Shown piece after piece: positions 8,224 through 15,953 of a stretch of 24,613 nt of DNA. Origin of the DNA: Caryophanales bacterium UBA6865 (GTDB lineage Bacteria; Bacillota_I; Bacilli_A; RFN20; CAG-826); contig DKCV01000001.1 in assembly GCA_002449265.1 (NCBI GenBank), forward strand, positions 1 to 24,613, in the 5' to 3' direction. Position 1 is the first letter of the stretch; every line of letters begins with the position of its first letter. The position numbers and the translations under genes are program-made. The notes beneath the pieces are model-generated. The model worked only from the letters and a program-made list of their open reading frames with translations. It made no database searches and was not told the DNA's origin.

Positions 8224-9510
8224 TTAATTAAAGAAACAAATAACGAGGCTAAACACGTGGTTTTCTAACTTAAAAGATACGTTCCCATCGTACTTTTTAA
8301 CGATATATTCAATGGATTTCGTGCCAAATCCATGGTAACGGCTATCGTCTTTTGATTTAGGAAGCCCGTTTTCAAATTCGACATTTTTGCTGGAATAATT
8401 TTCCACTTTAATAGAGGTAATATCGCCTTTTTTAATGACTTTAATGAAAATAGAACGGCATTTCTCTTTTTCTACTTTTACCGCTTTTATGGCGTTATCA
8501 AGCGCGTTCTCAAATAGAGAATAGATATCGCTACTATCCATAAACGAAAGAAGTGATCCATCAATAATCGGAACGATGCGAATCTTGTTTTTCTGGCATA
8601 CCAAAGTCTTCTCAGAAAGAACCATATCCAGTACAGGATTCTCCGTTTTAATCGCTGAATCATATATATCCACCGTTTTTCTTAAATCATTAAGTCGCTT
8701 AATTTGTTCATTCGTTGAACAAGTGTCCCTAATCGATTCGATCGCATGCTTTAAGTCATGGCATTTGATATTAATGAGCTCCATTGTTTCTTTGCTGCTT
8801 GCAAATTTTTCGTTTTGGAATTTAAGCGTTTGCTCTAGTAGTGATTTTTCATCACTTAGTTTTCGAGCGTGGAAGATGTTATATTGCACAGCGAGAATAA
8901 AGAAACAGGCGATAAGTGCATAAATCCTAATGGAAATGAAAGCGACTGCATCGCTATTTTGCTGTCCATACATCGAAAGGATATTCACGACAAGCACAGC
9001 GATAGAAGACATCAAAATCACAACCGTGTTGTTCAAATCAACCGTGTTATTCTTTTTGATGAGCTTAATGAAAATGAAAAAATAGGCGGAATAAGTTACT
9101 AGAAGCGTGATTCCTAATAAACCAATCTCTAACCCTTTGGATGGATTTTCAAAGAATCTCATGATTAATTGCCAAAGATTATCCGAGAAGTTTTGAATCG
9201 TATAAGCACTAAGCGCCAAAAATAGAAGCTGCTTGAATTTTAGCGAATAGGTAAGATAAAGCGGCACTAGGGATAAAGCGAAAATGAAAAGGAATATCGT
9301 TCGAAACCAACCAATTTTGATATCGATGTTCCAATAAATGATAATAATCGAAAAAGAGATGAACAAAGCGAAATATCCTAGTAGTCTTAATCCCCAATAC
9401 GATTTCTTGCGCACGTAGGTGAACGTGATAATTTCAGCGATTAGTAAAGGTATGACGAAGCGATAAAGATAATAAAATACCGCCTGGTCTAAAATATAAT
9501 TCTCGTACAT
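8224..9510 (-). CDS. AgrC/ComD-like sensor histidine kinase with GHKL ATPase
   Basis: This 428-aa protein has about six or seven hydrophobic helices in residues 10-210, a short coiled linker (about 213-240), then a cytoplasmic kinase part. The H-box is KCHDLKHAI with H251; the N-box is ENALDNAIKAV (E334, N335); the G-box is HGFGTKSI (about 393-400). This layout is the HPK10 class (AgrC, ComD, BlpH), which usually sense secreted peptides through the membrane bundle and phosphorylate a LytTR regulator. It overlaps the regulator stop by one base (TAATG), so the two are coupled. No AgrB-type processing protein or clear peptide precursor adjoins it, so the ligand is unknown. Confidence 0.9.
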   Translation of the reverse strand: MYENYILDQAVFYYLYRFVIPLLIAEIITFTYVRKKSYWGLRLLGYFALFISFSIIIIYWNIDIKIGWFRTIFLFIFALSLVPLYLTYSLKFKQLLFLALSAYTIQNFSDNLWQLIMRFFENPSKGLEIGLLGITLLVTYSAYFFIFIKLIKKNNTVDLNNTVVILMSSIAVLVVNILSMYGQQNSDAVAFISIRIYALIACFFILAVQYNIFHARKLSDEKSLLEQTLKFQNEKFASSKETMELINIKCHDLKHAIESIRDTCSTNEQIKRLNDLRKTVDIYDSAIKTENPVLDMVLSEKTLVCQKNKIRIVPIIDGSLLSFMDSSDIYSLFENALDNAIKAVKVEKEKCRSIFIKVIKKGDITSIKVENYSSKNVEFENGLPKSKDDSRYHGFGTKSIEYIVKKYDGNVSFKLENHVFSLVICFFN

Positions 9511-10223
9511 TAGATTTCGTCTCCAATGTAACTCGTAAGACTATCTAAAAAGGCTTTCTTTTTCGAGCGAGATATTGGGAGTGTCTCATCGTCAACCTTC
9601 ACCGTATTATCTTTAAGATTCACGTTGGAACAATATTTGAGATTCACAAGATACGAATTATCACATCGAACAAAATGGAACTGCTTTAAAATTTCTTCGT
9701 ACTTTTTGATTTTGTCACGAATGGAAATAACTTCATTCGCGGTTTTGATTTTGAGAATATGACTAGAAACTTCGATATGGCGAATTTCATCAACATCGAT
9801 TTTACGAATCATGCTTTTGTTAGAGATAACGATATAGTGCTTTTTCTCATTGCTGATGACGTGAACCGCTTTTTCCACCACAAAGGCAAAATCGTATTCA
9901 GAAATCGGTTTGACAATATAGCCAAACGCATCGAATTTATATCCTTTGACCGCGTATTGAGCGGAATGGGAAATGATAATTATCGGAACAAATTGATCAA
10001 TCTTTCGTACCGCTTCAGAAACTTCTAGTCCATTAATTTGGGGCATTTCGATATCGATGATAATTAAGTCGAAATCCGCCTTGAAAGTTTCTAGAAAGTC
10101 TAAGCCATTATAAAAATCGCTAATGACAAATGAGTTCTTGTTCTTCTCACCGATTTGTTTCAAAAGTTTGTGACAAATCTCATGGTATTTTTTATCATCT
10201 TCAACAATCGCGACCTTAATCAT
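9510..10223 (-). CDS. LytTR-family response regulator
   Basis: 237 aa. The receiver domain (about 1-120) has acidic D9-D10, phospho-acceptor D57 in IIIDIEMPQ, S85 and K105 in VKP. The LytTR DNA-binding domain fills about 135-232 (IEVSSHILKIKT, FVRCDNSYLVNLKY, LPISRSKK). It is an AgrA/ComE-like transcription factor acting on 9-bp direct repeats. It is first in a two-gene operon with its kinase. The likely nearby target is the direct repeat at 8193-8222 upstream of the lipoprotein-GH3 operon (inference). A weak promoter is possible on the minus strand, TTGACT at 10269-10274 and GATAAT at 10248-10253, but the 15-bp spacing is short. Confidence 0.92.
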   Translation of the reverse strand: MIKVAIVEDDKKYHEICHKLLKQIGEKNKNSFVISDFYNGLDFLETFKADFDLIIIDIEMPQINGLEVSEAVRKIDQFVPIIIISHSAQYAVKGYKFDAFGYIVKPISEYDFAFVVEKAVHVISNEKKHYIVISNKSMIRKIDVDEIRHIEVSSHILKIKTANEVISIRDKIKKYEEILKQFHFVRCDNSYLVNLKYCSNVNLKDNTVKVDDETLPISRSKKKAFLDSLTSYIGDEI

Positions 10224-10410
10224 AATGTCCCTTTATTATTTTTAATCATTATCTTTTCTAGTCGCTTTAGTCAAATATTAATGAAAAAATCAAACGAAAA
10301 GGAAAAGGATATTTGTTTCAAAATGTAGTTTTAAAAGGAACGCCACTAGTCTATGACTAAGGTGCAAAATCTGAACCTACTATTTAATTTAACGTTTTAA
10401 CATCCTCCCT

Positions 10411-10420
10411 GGGGAGGGAC
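10411..10420. repeat. Outer arm of a long inverted repeat around the small-peptide gene
   Basis: GGGGAGGGAC here is the inverted partner of GTCCCTCTCCCC at 10585-10596, apart from a two-base bulge. In the minus-strand transcript the 5' leader could thus pair with the 3' region, enclosing the 29-aa ORF. The same sequence can also fold locally (CCTCC/GGAGG, 10404-10417). Confidence 0.5.
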
Positions 10421-10430
10421 GAGGCCATTA

Positions 10431-10458
10431 TTGCAAAGCCTTGCGGCTAAGCTATAAT
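10431..10458 (+). promoter_or_regulatory. Promoter of a putative antisense RNA
   Basis: Perfect TATAAT at 10453-10458 with TTGCAA (4 of 6) at 10431-10436, 16 bp apart. Start is expected near 10465. It faces the 29-aa peptide gene and leads straight into the terminator at 10474-10507. Confidence 0.6.
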
Positions 10459-10464
10459 GTTAGA

Positions 10465-10507
10465 GAGGTTAGGCTCTAACGACCTTTTGGGCCGTTAGAG
10501 TTTTTTT
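10465..10507 (+). ncRNA. Putative antisense antitoxin RNA (about 43 nt)
   Basis: Bounded by the TATAAT promoter and a strong intrinsic terminator, this RNA would be little more than a 5' GAGGTTAG plus a terminator hairpin. It is fully complementary to the 3' part of the 29-aa peptide ORF, its stop codon and the following bases. It also contains TCTAAC, complementary to GTTAGA beside the peptide's ribosome binding site. The convergent layout resembles Fst/par and TxpA/RatA type I systems. Predicted only; the start and length are inferred from promoter spacing. Confidence 0.5.
10474..10507 (+). terminator. Intrinsic terminator of the antisense RNA
   Basis: CTCTAACG (10474-10481) pairs perfectly with CGTTAGAG (10493-10500) and is followed by seven T at 10501-10507. 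The minus strand has no T run after the hairpin, so the toxin-side transcript should read through. Confidence 0.85.
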
Positions 10508-10565
10508 CATCTACTTTGAGTAGGTAGATGATGATGAGAATCATCACGATCGCCGTGAAATCCAC
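10476..10565 (-). CDS. 29-aa hydrophobic peptide, putative type I toxin
   Basis: A GTG start is preceded by AAAGGAGG with a 7-nt gap, one of the best ribosome sites in the window. The peptide begins MDFTAIVMILIIIYLLK and then turns polar and charged (DEKNSNGPKGR), so it is one membrane helix with a short hydrophilic tail, the build of type I toxins such as Fst, TxpA/BsrG and Ldr. I do not recognise the family. The ORF is packed with small hairpins: the start codon lies in CGTG/CACG, with CATCTAC/GTAGATG farther in. An antisense transcript unit overlaps its 3' end, and GAGGTTAG at the ribosome site can pair with CTAACCTC downstream of the stop. A possible -10 (TATAGA, 10637-10642) lies about 75 nt upstream. 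Alternative idea: a signal peptide for the adjacent AgrC-like kinase; it has no Cys and no double glycine, so I favour toxin. Confidence 0.62.
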   Translation of the reverse strand: MDFTAIVMILIIIYLLKVDEKNSNGPKGR

Positions 10566-10568
10566 GAT

Positions 10569-10576
10569 CTAACCTC
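10569..10576. promoter_or_regulatory. Ribosome-site arm of the inverted repeat at the peptide gene
   Basis: CTAACCTC on the plus strand (GAGGTTAG in the mRNA, overlapping the GGAGG) is the exact inverse of GAGGTTAG at 10465-10472. The toxin mRNA can therefore mask its own ribosome site by pairing with its 3' end. Confidence 0.5.
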
Positions 10577-10778
10577 CTTTCTTTGTCCCTCTCCCCGGAG
10601 AAATGTTTGAGTTAGCATAAAACGCTCCCTCACTTATCTATAGTCATGTTTTTCCTATTTTTACCAAAAAATTTTTAAGTTTTATGTTTTTTCATTCTTA
10701 CAAAGGAAAAACGGCATATTGAGGAAAATACAAAACAGATAAATTTTTGAGCATTCAAAAATAGCGTCTTAGTCTCTA

Positions 10779-10802
10779 TAAAAAGAAACGAATGATTTCG
10801 TT
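10779..10802 (-). terminator. Weak terminator after the YccF-domain gene
   Basis: AACGAA (10787-10792) pairs with TTCGTT (10797-10802), followed on the minus strand by TCTTTTTA. The stem is short and AT-rich. Confidence 0.4.
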
Positions 10803-10835
10803 ACTAAGAAAATCATCCAAGGAAGGGAAATGGGT

Positions 10836-11195
10836 TTAAGAAACTTTCGCACCAAGCGGCAAAGCGAGCAATTTCGAAATCTTAAACATTTGTAATCCAA
10901 TAGGGATTCCAATGATAGTGATACAGCACACTGACCCGATAAATAATGCAAGCAACGCGTTTTCCCAACCGAAGAAGATAAGCCAAAGGACATTAATAAG
11001 TGTCTTGACTCCACTATTGGTCCAAGAAACCGTTTTGCCAAATGGGCAAAAGACCAATTTTGCTAATTTAAAATACTGAAATCCGATTGGAATAAAAATA
11101 ATCGTGATGCAGCATAAAAGCCCTTCGATAAATAGGGCGAGCGCGTACCACCAACCAATAAAAACGAGCCAAAGAATGTTTGCAACTGTTTTCAT
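10836..11195 (-). CDS. YccF-domain inner membrane protein
   Basis: 119 aa built of two similar halves. Each has a ...LWL.F.GW..AL.. helix followed by a CCITII.IPIG...FK..KL motif, the duplicated YccF signature (residues about 5-52 and 65-115). It should span the membrane about four times. YccF proteins are widespread and small; their molecular role is not established. AGGAG lies 8 nt before ATG, and a perfect TATAAT at 11216-11221 with a poor -35 lies close upstream, so it is probably transcribed alone with a leader of about 15 nt. Confidence 0.88.
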   Translation of the reverse strand: MKTVANILWLVFIGWWYALALFIEGLLCCITIIFIPIGFQYFKLAKLVFCPFGKTVSWTNSGVKTLINVLWLIFFGWENALLALFIGSVCCITIIGIPIGLQMFKISKLLALPLGAKVS

Positions 11196-11215
11196 AATTG
11201 AACTCCTATGGCTCC

Positions 11216-11221
11216 ATTATA
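11216..11221 (-). promoter_or_regulatory. -10 box of the YccF-domain gene
   Basis: Perfect TATAAT on the minus strand, directly preceded by TG. The -35 position reads TTAATC (3 of 6). Confidence 0.5.
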
Positions 11222-11336
11222 CACGAAAATGAGAAGCAGATTAAAATGCGCGCTTTAACGGAGAAACAGGAAAACTAGTTTCCTTAAAATCCCTGCATTT
11301 CCCTTTTAAAATCGCAAATTTAGTTAGTTTTCGTGA

Positions 11337-12701
11337 TTAATCGTCATCGATATCCATATCTAGCGTATGGTCATTCTTTTTTCGAAGCAAAGAGCCATCA
11401 AGTAAGAACGATAGACCGACGCCAATTAAAGCAATTAAGGATAAAGCAAAGAAAGAAATATAGCGGTAGGAAGATAAATAAGGATAAGATAGCTGTAAAA
11501 CTGCATTAATCAGTTGATACATACATGGAGCAATAAATACGGCTTTTCTTCTTAGCTTTGGGCCTAAATAGTGATGGAGGATCATAATGTTGCTCGTGGA
11601 ATATAAGCCGTTAGACATGCCTTTCGCACTATGAATGACGATTACAAAAATGGCTAAAGATAATCCATCTTCTATCGAAGAACGATAGAAATAAGAAATC
11701 ACGCCAAAGCCAATACATTCTAAGCAGAGTAGAGCAAAGGCAAGCGTTACAGAAAATCGCACCTTTTTGCCAAAACCAATTTTGGTATTAATGAAAATGA
11801 AAGCGAATTCCGCAATCGAAGAAACGGCGATGAATAAACCCCAGCTAAGAGGATTAAACGCGTTCAATAGAGGGCCACTACTCTCTAATGTCGTCCATAA
11901 ATTACTAGACAAAGAGTCGCTTGCGTAAATTAAAGGAATCCACAGAGAAGCTAAGAGCAAATAAAAGCGGTAGCTCTTGTTCTTAAATAAATCCAAATAG
12001 CGCACTTTTTCATGACTATCGGAATGAAAAGTCGAAGGTGAGAACGGCTTAAACCAAAAAGTCAAAAAGAACAAAACCAATAGTAGCGGAGCCGCTAGTA
12101 AAAACGAAAACAAATAGCCTTTATAAGAAGTGAAGACGCTTTCCGCGAGAAATCCGCTTAATGGAGAAGCGATAATCGGCGCGAGGACGCCGAAAATGCA
12201 AACATGCCCATAACCCGTTTTCTCCGCAAAATTGATATCGGCAATATTTGAAGTTTGTAACGACAAAAACGACCAGTGTAATGCCATAAGCAAAGACGAG
12301 AAAAGAGTGAATAGAGCAAATAGTAGATAAAAATGGCTTTCGTTAGTAACTTCCCCGTTTTCCCCTAAACCAGTCGGAAGAAATAATCCTAAAAAGCCAA
12401 AACACAATATCGTAAGAAAAGAGCAGAGAGAAATAATCCTCAATAGCCTTAAATTTCGCTTTTGATGGCCAACCAAAAAAGAAGTAAGGAATATTCCGCC
12501 CGCCGCCCCTAAAGGAGGAAGAAAAAGGCTAAGTGAAGACATAAAAGGAGTCCAAGATAAGCTCCTTCTGCATTCATTCAAAAAGAGAGTTAAGAAGGAA
12601 AATACCATTCCTTCAAAAATAGAGACAACAATATAAAAAATTTGCGCTTTTGATGTTTCTTTGCAAGATTTTCTATCTAAAAACGGCGTCCTTTGAATCA
12701 T
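11337..12701 (-). CDS. MFS-type (MFS_1-like) transporter, substrate unknown
   Basis: About 454 aa and roughly twelve hydrophobic helices in two blocks of six, with a charged central loop (about 225-245, PFSPSTFHSDSHEK). A polar, acidic tail (DMDIDDD) closes it. The pattern fits the nucleoside-symporter/LacY-like side of the major facilitator superfamily; I see no motif that fixes a substrate, though a sugar released by the neighbouring GH3 enzymes is plausible. The start is uncertain: neither the ATG at 12701 nor the in-frame TTG at 12710 has a ribosome binding site. TATGAT at 12710-12715 could be a -10 box that would start transcription almost at the 12701 ATG, implying a near-leaderless mRNA. 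A terminator separates it from the GH3 gene upstream. Confidence 0.72.
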   Translation of the reverse strand: MIQRTPFLDRKSCKETSKAQIFYIVVSIFEGMVFSFLTLFLNECRRSLSWTPFMSSLSLFLPPLGAAGGIFLTSFLVGHQKRNLRLLRIISLCSFLTILCFGFLGLFLPTGLGENGEVTNESHFYLLFALFTLFSSLLMALHWSFLSLQTSNIADINFAEKTGYGHVCIFGVLAPIIASPLSGFLAESVFTSYKGYLFSFLLAAPLLLVLFFLTFWFKPFSPSTFHSDSHEKVRYLDLFKNKSYRFYLLLASLWIPLIYASDSLSSNLWTTLESSGPLLNAFNPLSWGLFIAVSSIAEFAFIFINTKIGFGKKVRFSVTLAFALLCLECIGFGVISYFYRSSIEDGLSLAIFVIVIHSAKGMSNGLYSTSNIMILHHYLGPKLRRKAVFIAPCMYQLINAVLQLSYPYLSSYRYISFFALSLIALIGVGLSFLLDGSLLRKKNDHTLDMDIDDD

Positions 12702-12823
12702 TGCTATCAATCATAGGGGAACGCGTTTTATTAGAAAAGAAAAATCCTAGTTTTTAGGTTGCAGTTTCTTTCTTTTTTCTCTAAAAATCATTGCAAAGTG
12801 CCTACATAACCATTAATCGTCAT

Positions 12824-12851
12824 AAAAGTTGAGCGTTTTCGCGCTCAACTT
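12824..12851 (-). terminator. Terminator after the second GH3 gene
   Basis: AAGTTGAGCG (12826-12835) pairs with CGCTCAACTT (12842-12851) around a 6-nt loop. On the minus strand the stem ends into TTTTAT. It lies about 25 nt beyond the GH3 stop and before the transporter gene. Confidence 0.7.
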
Positions 12852-12875
12852 CGCTTTATTGATTCATTAGTCCTA

Positions 12876-15800
12876 TTATGACTTCTTTTTTCGAGTCTTA
12901 GAGAGTAAAGAAACGATAAGCCATATTGTTACTGCTCCAGCTAGGAAATTAATCGTAACGACGAGGATATTTCTAGTAATGACCCAGTTAGGCGTAAGTA
13001 GGCTAACGGTTGCTTTAGTATTGGCCGCCAAACCGTTTACGCGATTCCCCTGCACTGCCGAATACATGATTCTATGAGCGGCCTCTCTCATAGCCCAAGC
13101 AATCGCGGATGCGTCTTTCTTAGCGAATTCAAGTGTGTCTTTATTAAGCCAATCGCCATCAGGAAGATCTTGTCCGCAAAGCAAAGACCCCGTCATGCTC
13201 ATATAGCCTTCTTGATACCAATCCGTAATCGTAAATCCTTCTAGCCCTGCTTCCTCTCTAAGATAAGCCGTTAATAAATTATGGCTATGTCCTGACCAAA
13301 CCGCCCCAACGCGAGAGAAACTTGTCATGACGTTTCTAGCCCCTCCTAAGCGAATCGCTAAATCGTAGGGCTTAAGATACAATTCGCGCAACGCTTGCTC
13401 ATTAATCCAAGAACTATGAGAAATGCGGTTTGTTTCTTGCTCATTCAAAGCAAGATGTTTGGTATATACATTTAAGCCTTTTTTGTTGCACCCTTTGGAT
13501 AAATATGCGGCGGTTAGTCCAGATAAAGCCGTATCTTCGCTTACACTTTCACAAGCTCTTCCATGTTTTGAATTGCGGTGAAGGTTTACGGTGAAAGCAT
13601 ATACGCCATTCGCGCCTGACCATAAGGCTTCTTCCCCCATGCTTTCTCCCGCTTTTTCCATGAGCTTATCGTTAAAAGTCGCAGCGACGATCGATGGGCA
13701 AGGATAAGCGACAGTGTATTCCGATTTATCTAAATCTTCGTATAAATTGGCGAAACCGTTTGTCCCTTGGCTATTGCGATATTTCCCAAATCCTTCTTGC
13801 ATAATACCGTTTGGACCATTCGGGTCATAGGTTCCTGGATAAATAAAACCATTATTCGGGTTTTCGGCCGTAACCGTCCCTCTTAACCCACTTAAGACCA
13901 TTTTGGCAGTCTGCTCAAAGGAAAGCTGATTAAGACATTTTTCCCATTTAGGATCGTTATACTCGATTAGTTCGCCAGTCTCTGGGTTTTGTCGCATATC
14001 CTGCCAATTGATGCCGTTTTTCTCATTGTATTTTGGATATTCACGATTGTCGTTTTTGACTTCGTCTAACTTATAAATTCGGTCATTGCCGTTTTCGTCT
14101 TTCTTTAAAATGGCTTGTCCCTTGTCGGTAGAATATTGCTCAGCGATTTTCTTGGACCATTTGATGGGACCATTGGCGTTTTCTATCTCTGGCAACGTGA
14201 AAGTACCATCCGCTTCCGTCTTAGGTAGAGTACCTAGCCAATTGCGTCGCGAGAAATATTGAATAGAAGAATTGGTTTGATCATTAAGGAACTTTAAATC
14301 AGCATAATCGAAAAGATTGCGGATTTGCGTAGTTTTCGCTTTATTCGTTAAGGAAGAGTAACGTTCTTTTGAAGCTTCTAAAATCGTTACTTTATGAGTT
14401 AAAGAGGGATTACCCACGTCTAAAGAAGAGTCACGATTCAATTTTCCTTTCGCTGCGAGGATGTTATTTATCGCCTCGTGACTTCCATTTCCAAGCGAAA
14501 AATAATAATCGCCTTTGTCTAAGTAATACGTTTTTGCGTTATAGGCGTCATAGGAAGCAAGTTCTCTACCTTCCACTTTAATTTCTACCGTTTCCTTTTC
14601 TAAAGGCTTAAGGTTTTTCGTTTTCGCGAAATTTAAGAGAATAACAGAAGGTATTTCCATATGATTAACGCGAGCGTAATCCGAATAAGGTTTCTGTAAA
14701 TAGAGCTCTACAACCTCTTTCCCAGCCCTCTTGCCGTTATTGGTGACATCAACGGATAATGTGTATTCGTCCTTTTCTTTATCGTAATCACCTTTGAAAT
14801 TGGAATAAGCAAAAGAGGTATAAGATAAACCATACCCAAACGGGTATTTCACAATAGAATGATAATCGTAATCCCCTGCGTTTCCTTGTCCCAATGTAGC
14901 ATCCTCATAACGAGTTTCCGCATAACGATATCCTGCATACATTCCTTCTTGATAGAAAACGTAAGAGGGGGTGGAGGAATAATATTTATTCTTCTTTTCG
15001 TAACGGAAGCTTCCGTAATTTGGGGTAGATGGTTCGTAAGCGTTTTTTGTATACCAAGTATCGGGGAGTTTGCCAGATGGAGTGACATCCCCAGCAAGAA
15101 TATCGCATATCGCGTGAACTCCGCTTGTTCCAGGCAAGCCAACCCATAAAACCGCATCGATCCCGTATTCTAATTTATCGATAAAATCAAGATCGATTTG
15201 GTTTGCGCTATTGATAAGCAGGATAATCTTATGAAATGTGCCTCTGTCTTTTTCTATTTTCATCCCCTTTAAGACGGATTTTTCATTATCATCAAGCTTA
15301 AGATAATCCGCCTTTAAATCCACCCCTTCCGTGCCGACACGGCTAAGTAAAAATATGCCAGCGTCTGCTTTTTCTTTTTTTGCCGCGTCAGGAATGGCAT
15401 TCCAAGGCGCTTCTCCAATTGTTGCCACTTTTTGATTCCCCACAGAATTTTTTCTTCCATAGGTTTTTATGTTCCGATCGCTATTACTCTCATAAAAGCG
15501 ATAAAGCGATTCATTAAGCACTAGTCCCGCTTCTTTTAGTCCTTTTGGAAAGCCAACGCATTTCTTATCTTCATAGTATTTGTTGATAATCGCTCCACCT
15601 CCGCCAGACAAAACGGGAATCGTTGAGGAAGCGCTAAATAAGCTGACTTTATCCCCTTTTCTTAAAGGAAGCGCGCCTTTTTCATTCTTTAGTAAAGTCG
15701 CTCCTTCGCTTTCAAGGGCATTACAAACGTTTAAAGAGCTCGCTTTGACTTCCGCGACGCTTTGATAAGAAGTAGGGAAAACGATGCTATCTTTGGAGAA

Positions 15801-15953
15801 GCTTGTTTTTTTCTCATAGCCACCGAAAACAACATTGGTAATTGTGCTTTCGTTTTTCATCGAGATAACCGCTAAGAAATTCGTAACGACCGCTAAAACG
15901 GCAAACACGTTAAATAGGATTTTCGGGGCTAACGCTACTCTCTTCTTTTTCAT
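12876..15953 (-). CDS. Second membrane-anchored GH3 glycosidase with reversed domains
   Basis: 1025 aa with the same order as the GH3 enzyme at 2053-5241: N-terminal membrane segment (about 10-32), GH3 C-domain (about 70-310, with ESEGATLLKNEKGALPL), Fn3-like domain (about 385-500), GH3 N-terminal barrel (about 640-960), C-terminal membrane helix (about 993-1018) and a basic end. Likely catalytic residues are the Asp in TITDW (about D911) and the Glu in GTEGVDL (about E209); KHLALNEQE lies at about 832-840. The barrel is outside the cell if both ends are anchored. It begins at ATG 15953 behind AAAGGAGGTG and overlaps the upstream membrane-protein stop by one base. The specificity (beta-glucoside, beta-xyloside or other) is not visible. 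Confidence 0.9.
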   Translation of the reverse strand: MKKKRVALAPKILFNVFAVLAVVTNFLAVISMKNESTITNVVFGGYEKKTSFSKDSIVFPTSYQSVAEVKASSLNVCNALESEGATLLKNEKGALPLRKGDKVSLFSASSTIPVLSGGGGAIINKYYEDKKCVGFPKGLKEAGLVLNESLYRFYESNSDRNIKTYGRKNSVGNQKVATIGEAPWNAIPDAAKKEKADAGIFLLSRVGTEGVDLKADYLKLDDNEKSVLKGMKIEKDRGTFHKIILLINSANQIDLDFIDKLEYGIDAVLWVGLPGTSGVHAICDILAGDVTPSGKLPDTWYTKNAYEPSTPNYGSFRYEKKNKYYSSTPSYVFYQEGMYAGYRYAETRYEDATLGQGNAGDYDYHSIVKYPFGYGLSYTSFAYSNFKGDYDKEKDEYTLSVDVTNNGKRAGKEVVELYLQKPYSDYARVNHMEIPSVILLNFAKTKNLKPLEKETVEIKVEGRELASYDAYNAKTYYLDKGDYYFSLGNGSHEAINNILAAKGKLNRDSSLDVGNPSLTHKVTILEASKERYSSLTNKAKTTQIRNLFDYADLKFLNDQTNSSIQYFSRRNWLGTLPKTEADGTFTLPEIENANGPIKWSKKIAEQYSTDKGQAILKKDENGNDRIYKLDEVKNDNREYPKYNEKNGINWQDMRQNPETGELIEYNDPKWEKCLNQLSFEQTAKMVLSGLRGTVTAENPNNGFIYPGTYDPNGPNGIMQEGFGKYRNSQGTNGFANLYEDLDKSEYTVAYPCPSIVAATFNDKLMEKAGESMGEEALWSGANGVYAFTVNLHRNSKHGRACESVSEDTALSGLTAAYLSKGCNKKGLNVYTKHLALNEQETNRISHSSWINEQALRELYLKPYDLAIRLGGARNVMTSFSRVGAVWSGHSHNLLTAYLREEAGLEGFTITDWYQEGYMSMTGSLLCGQDLPDGDWLNKDTLEFAKKDASAIAWAMREAAHRIMYSAVQGNRVNGLAANTKATVSLLTPNWVITRNILVVTINFLAGAVTIWLIVSLLSKTRKKKS

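Noticed and set aside
10457..10498. 13-codon plus-strand ORF over the antisense RNA
   Set aside because: Its ATG overlaps the -10 box, so it would not be on the transcript, and it has no ribosome site.
10476..10565. 29-aa peptide as an AgrD or ComC-type pheromone precursor
   Set aside because: No Cys for a thiolactone, no double-glycine leader, no AgrB-like or ABC processing gene; the antisense layout fits a type I toxin better.
10769..11041. Minus-strand ORF overlapping the YccF gene in another frame
   Set aside because: The YccF frame has a family match, promoter and ribosome site; this one has none.
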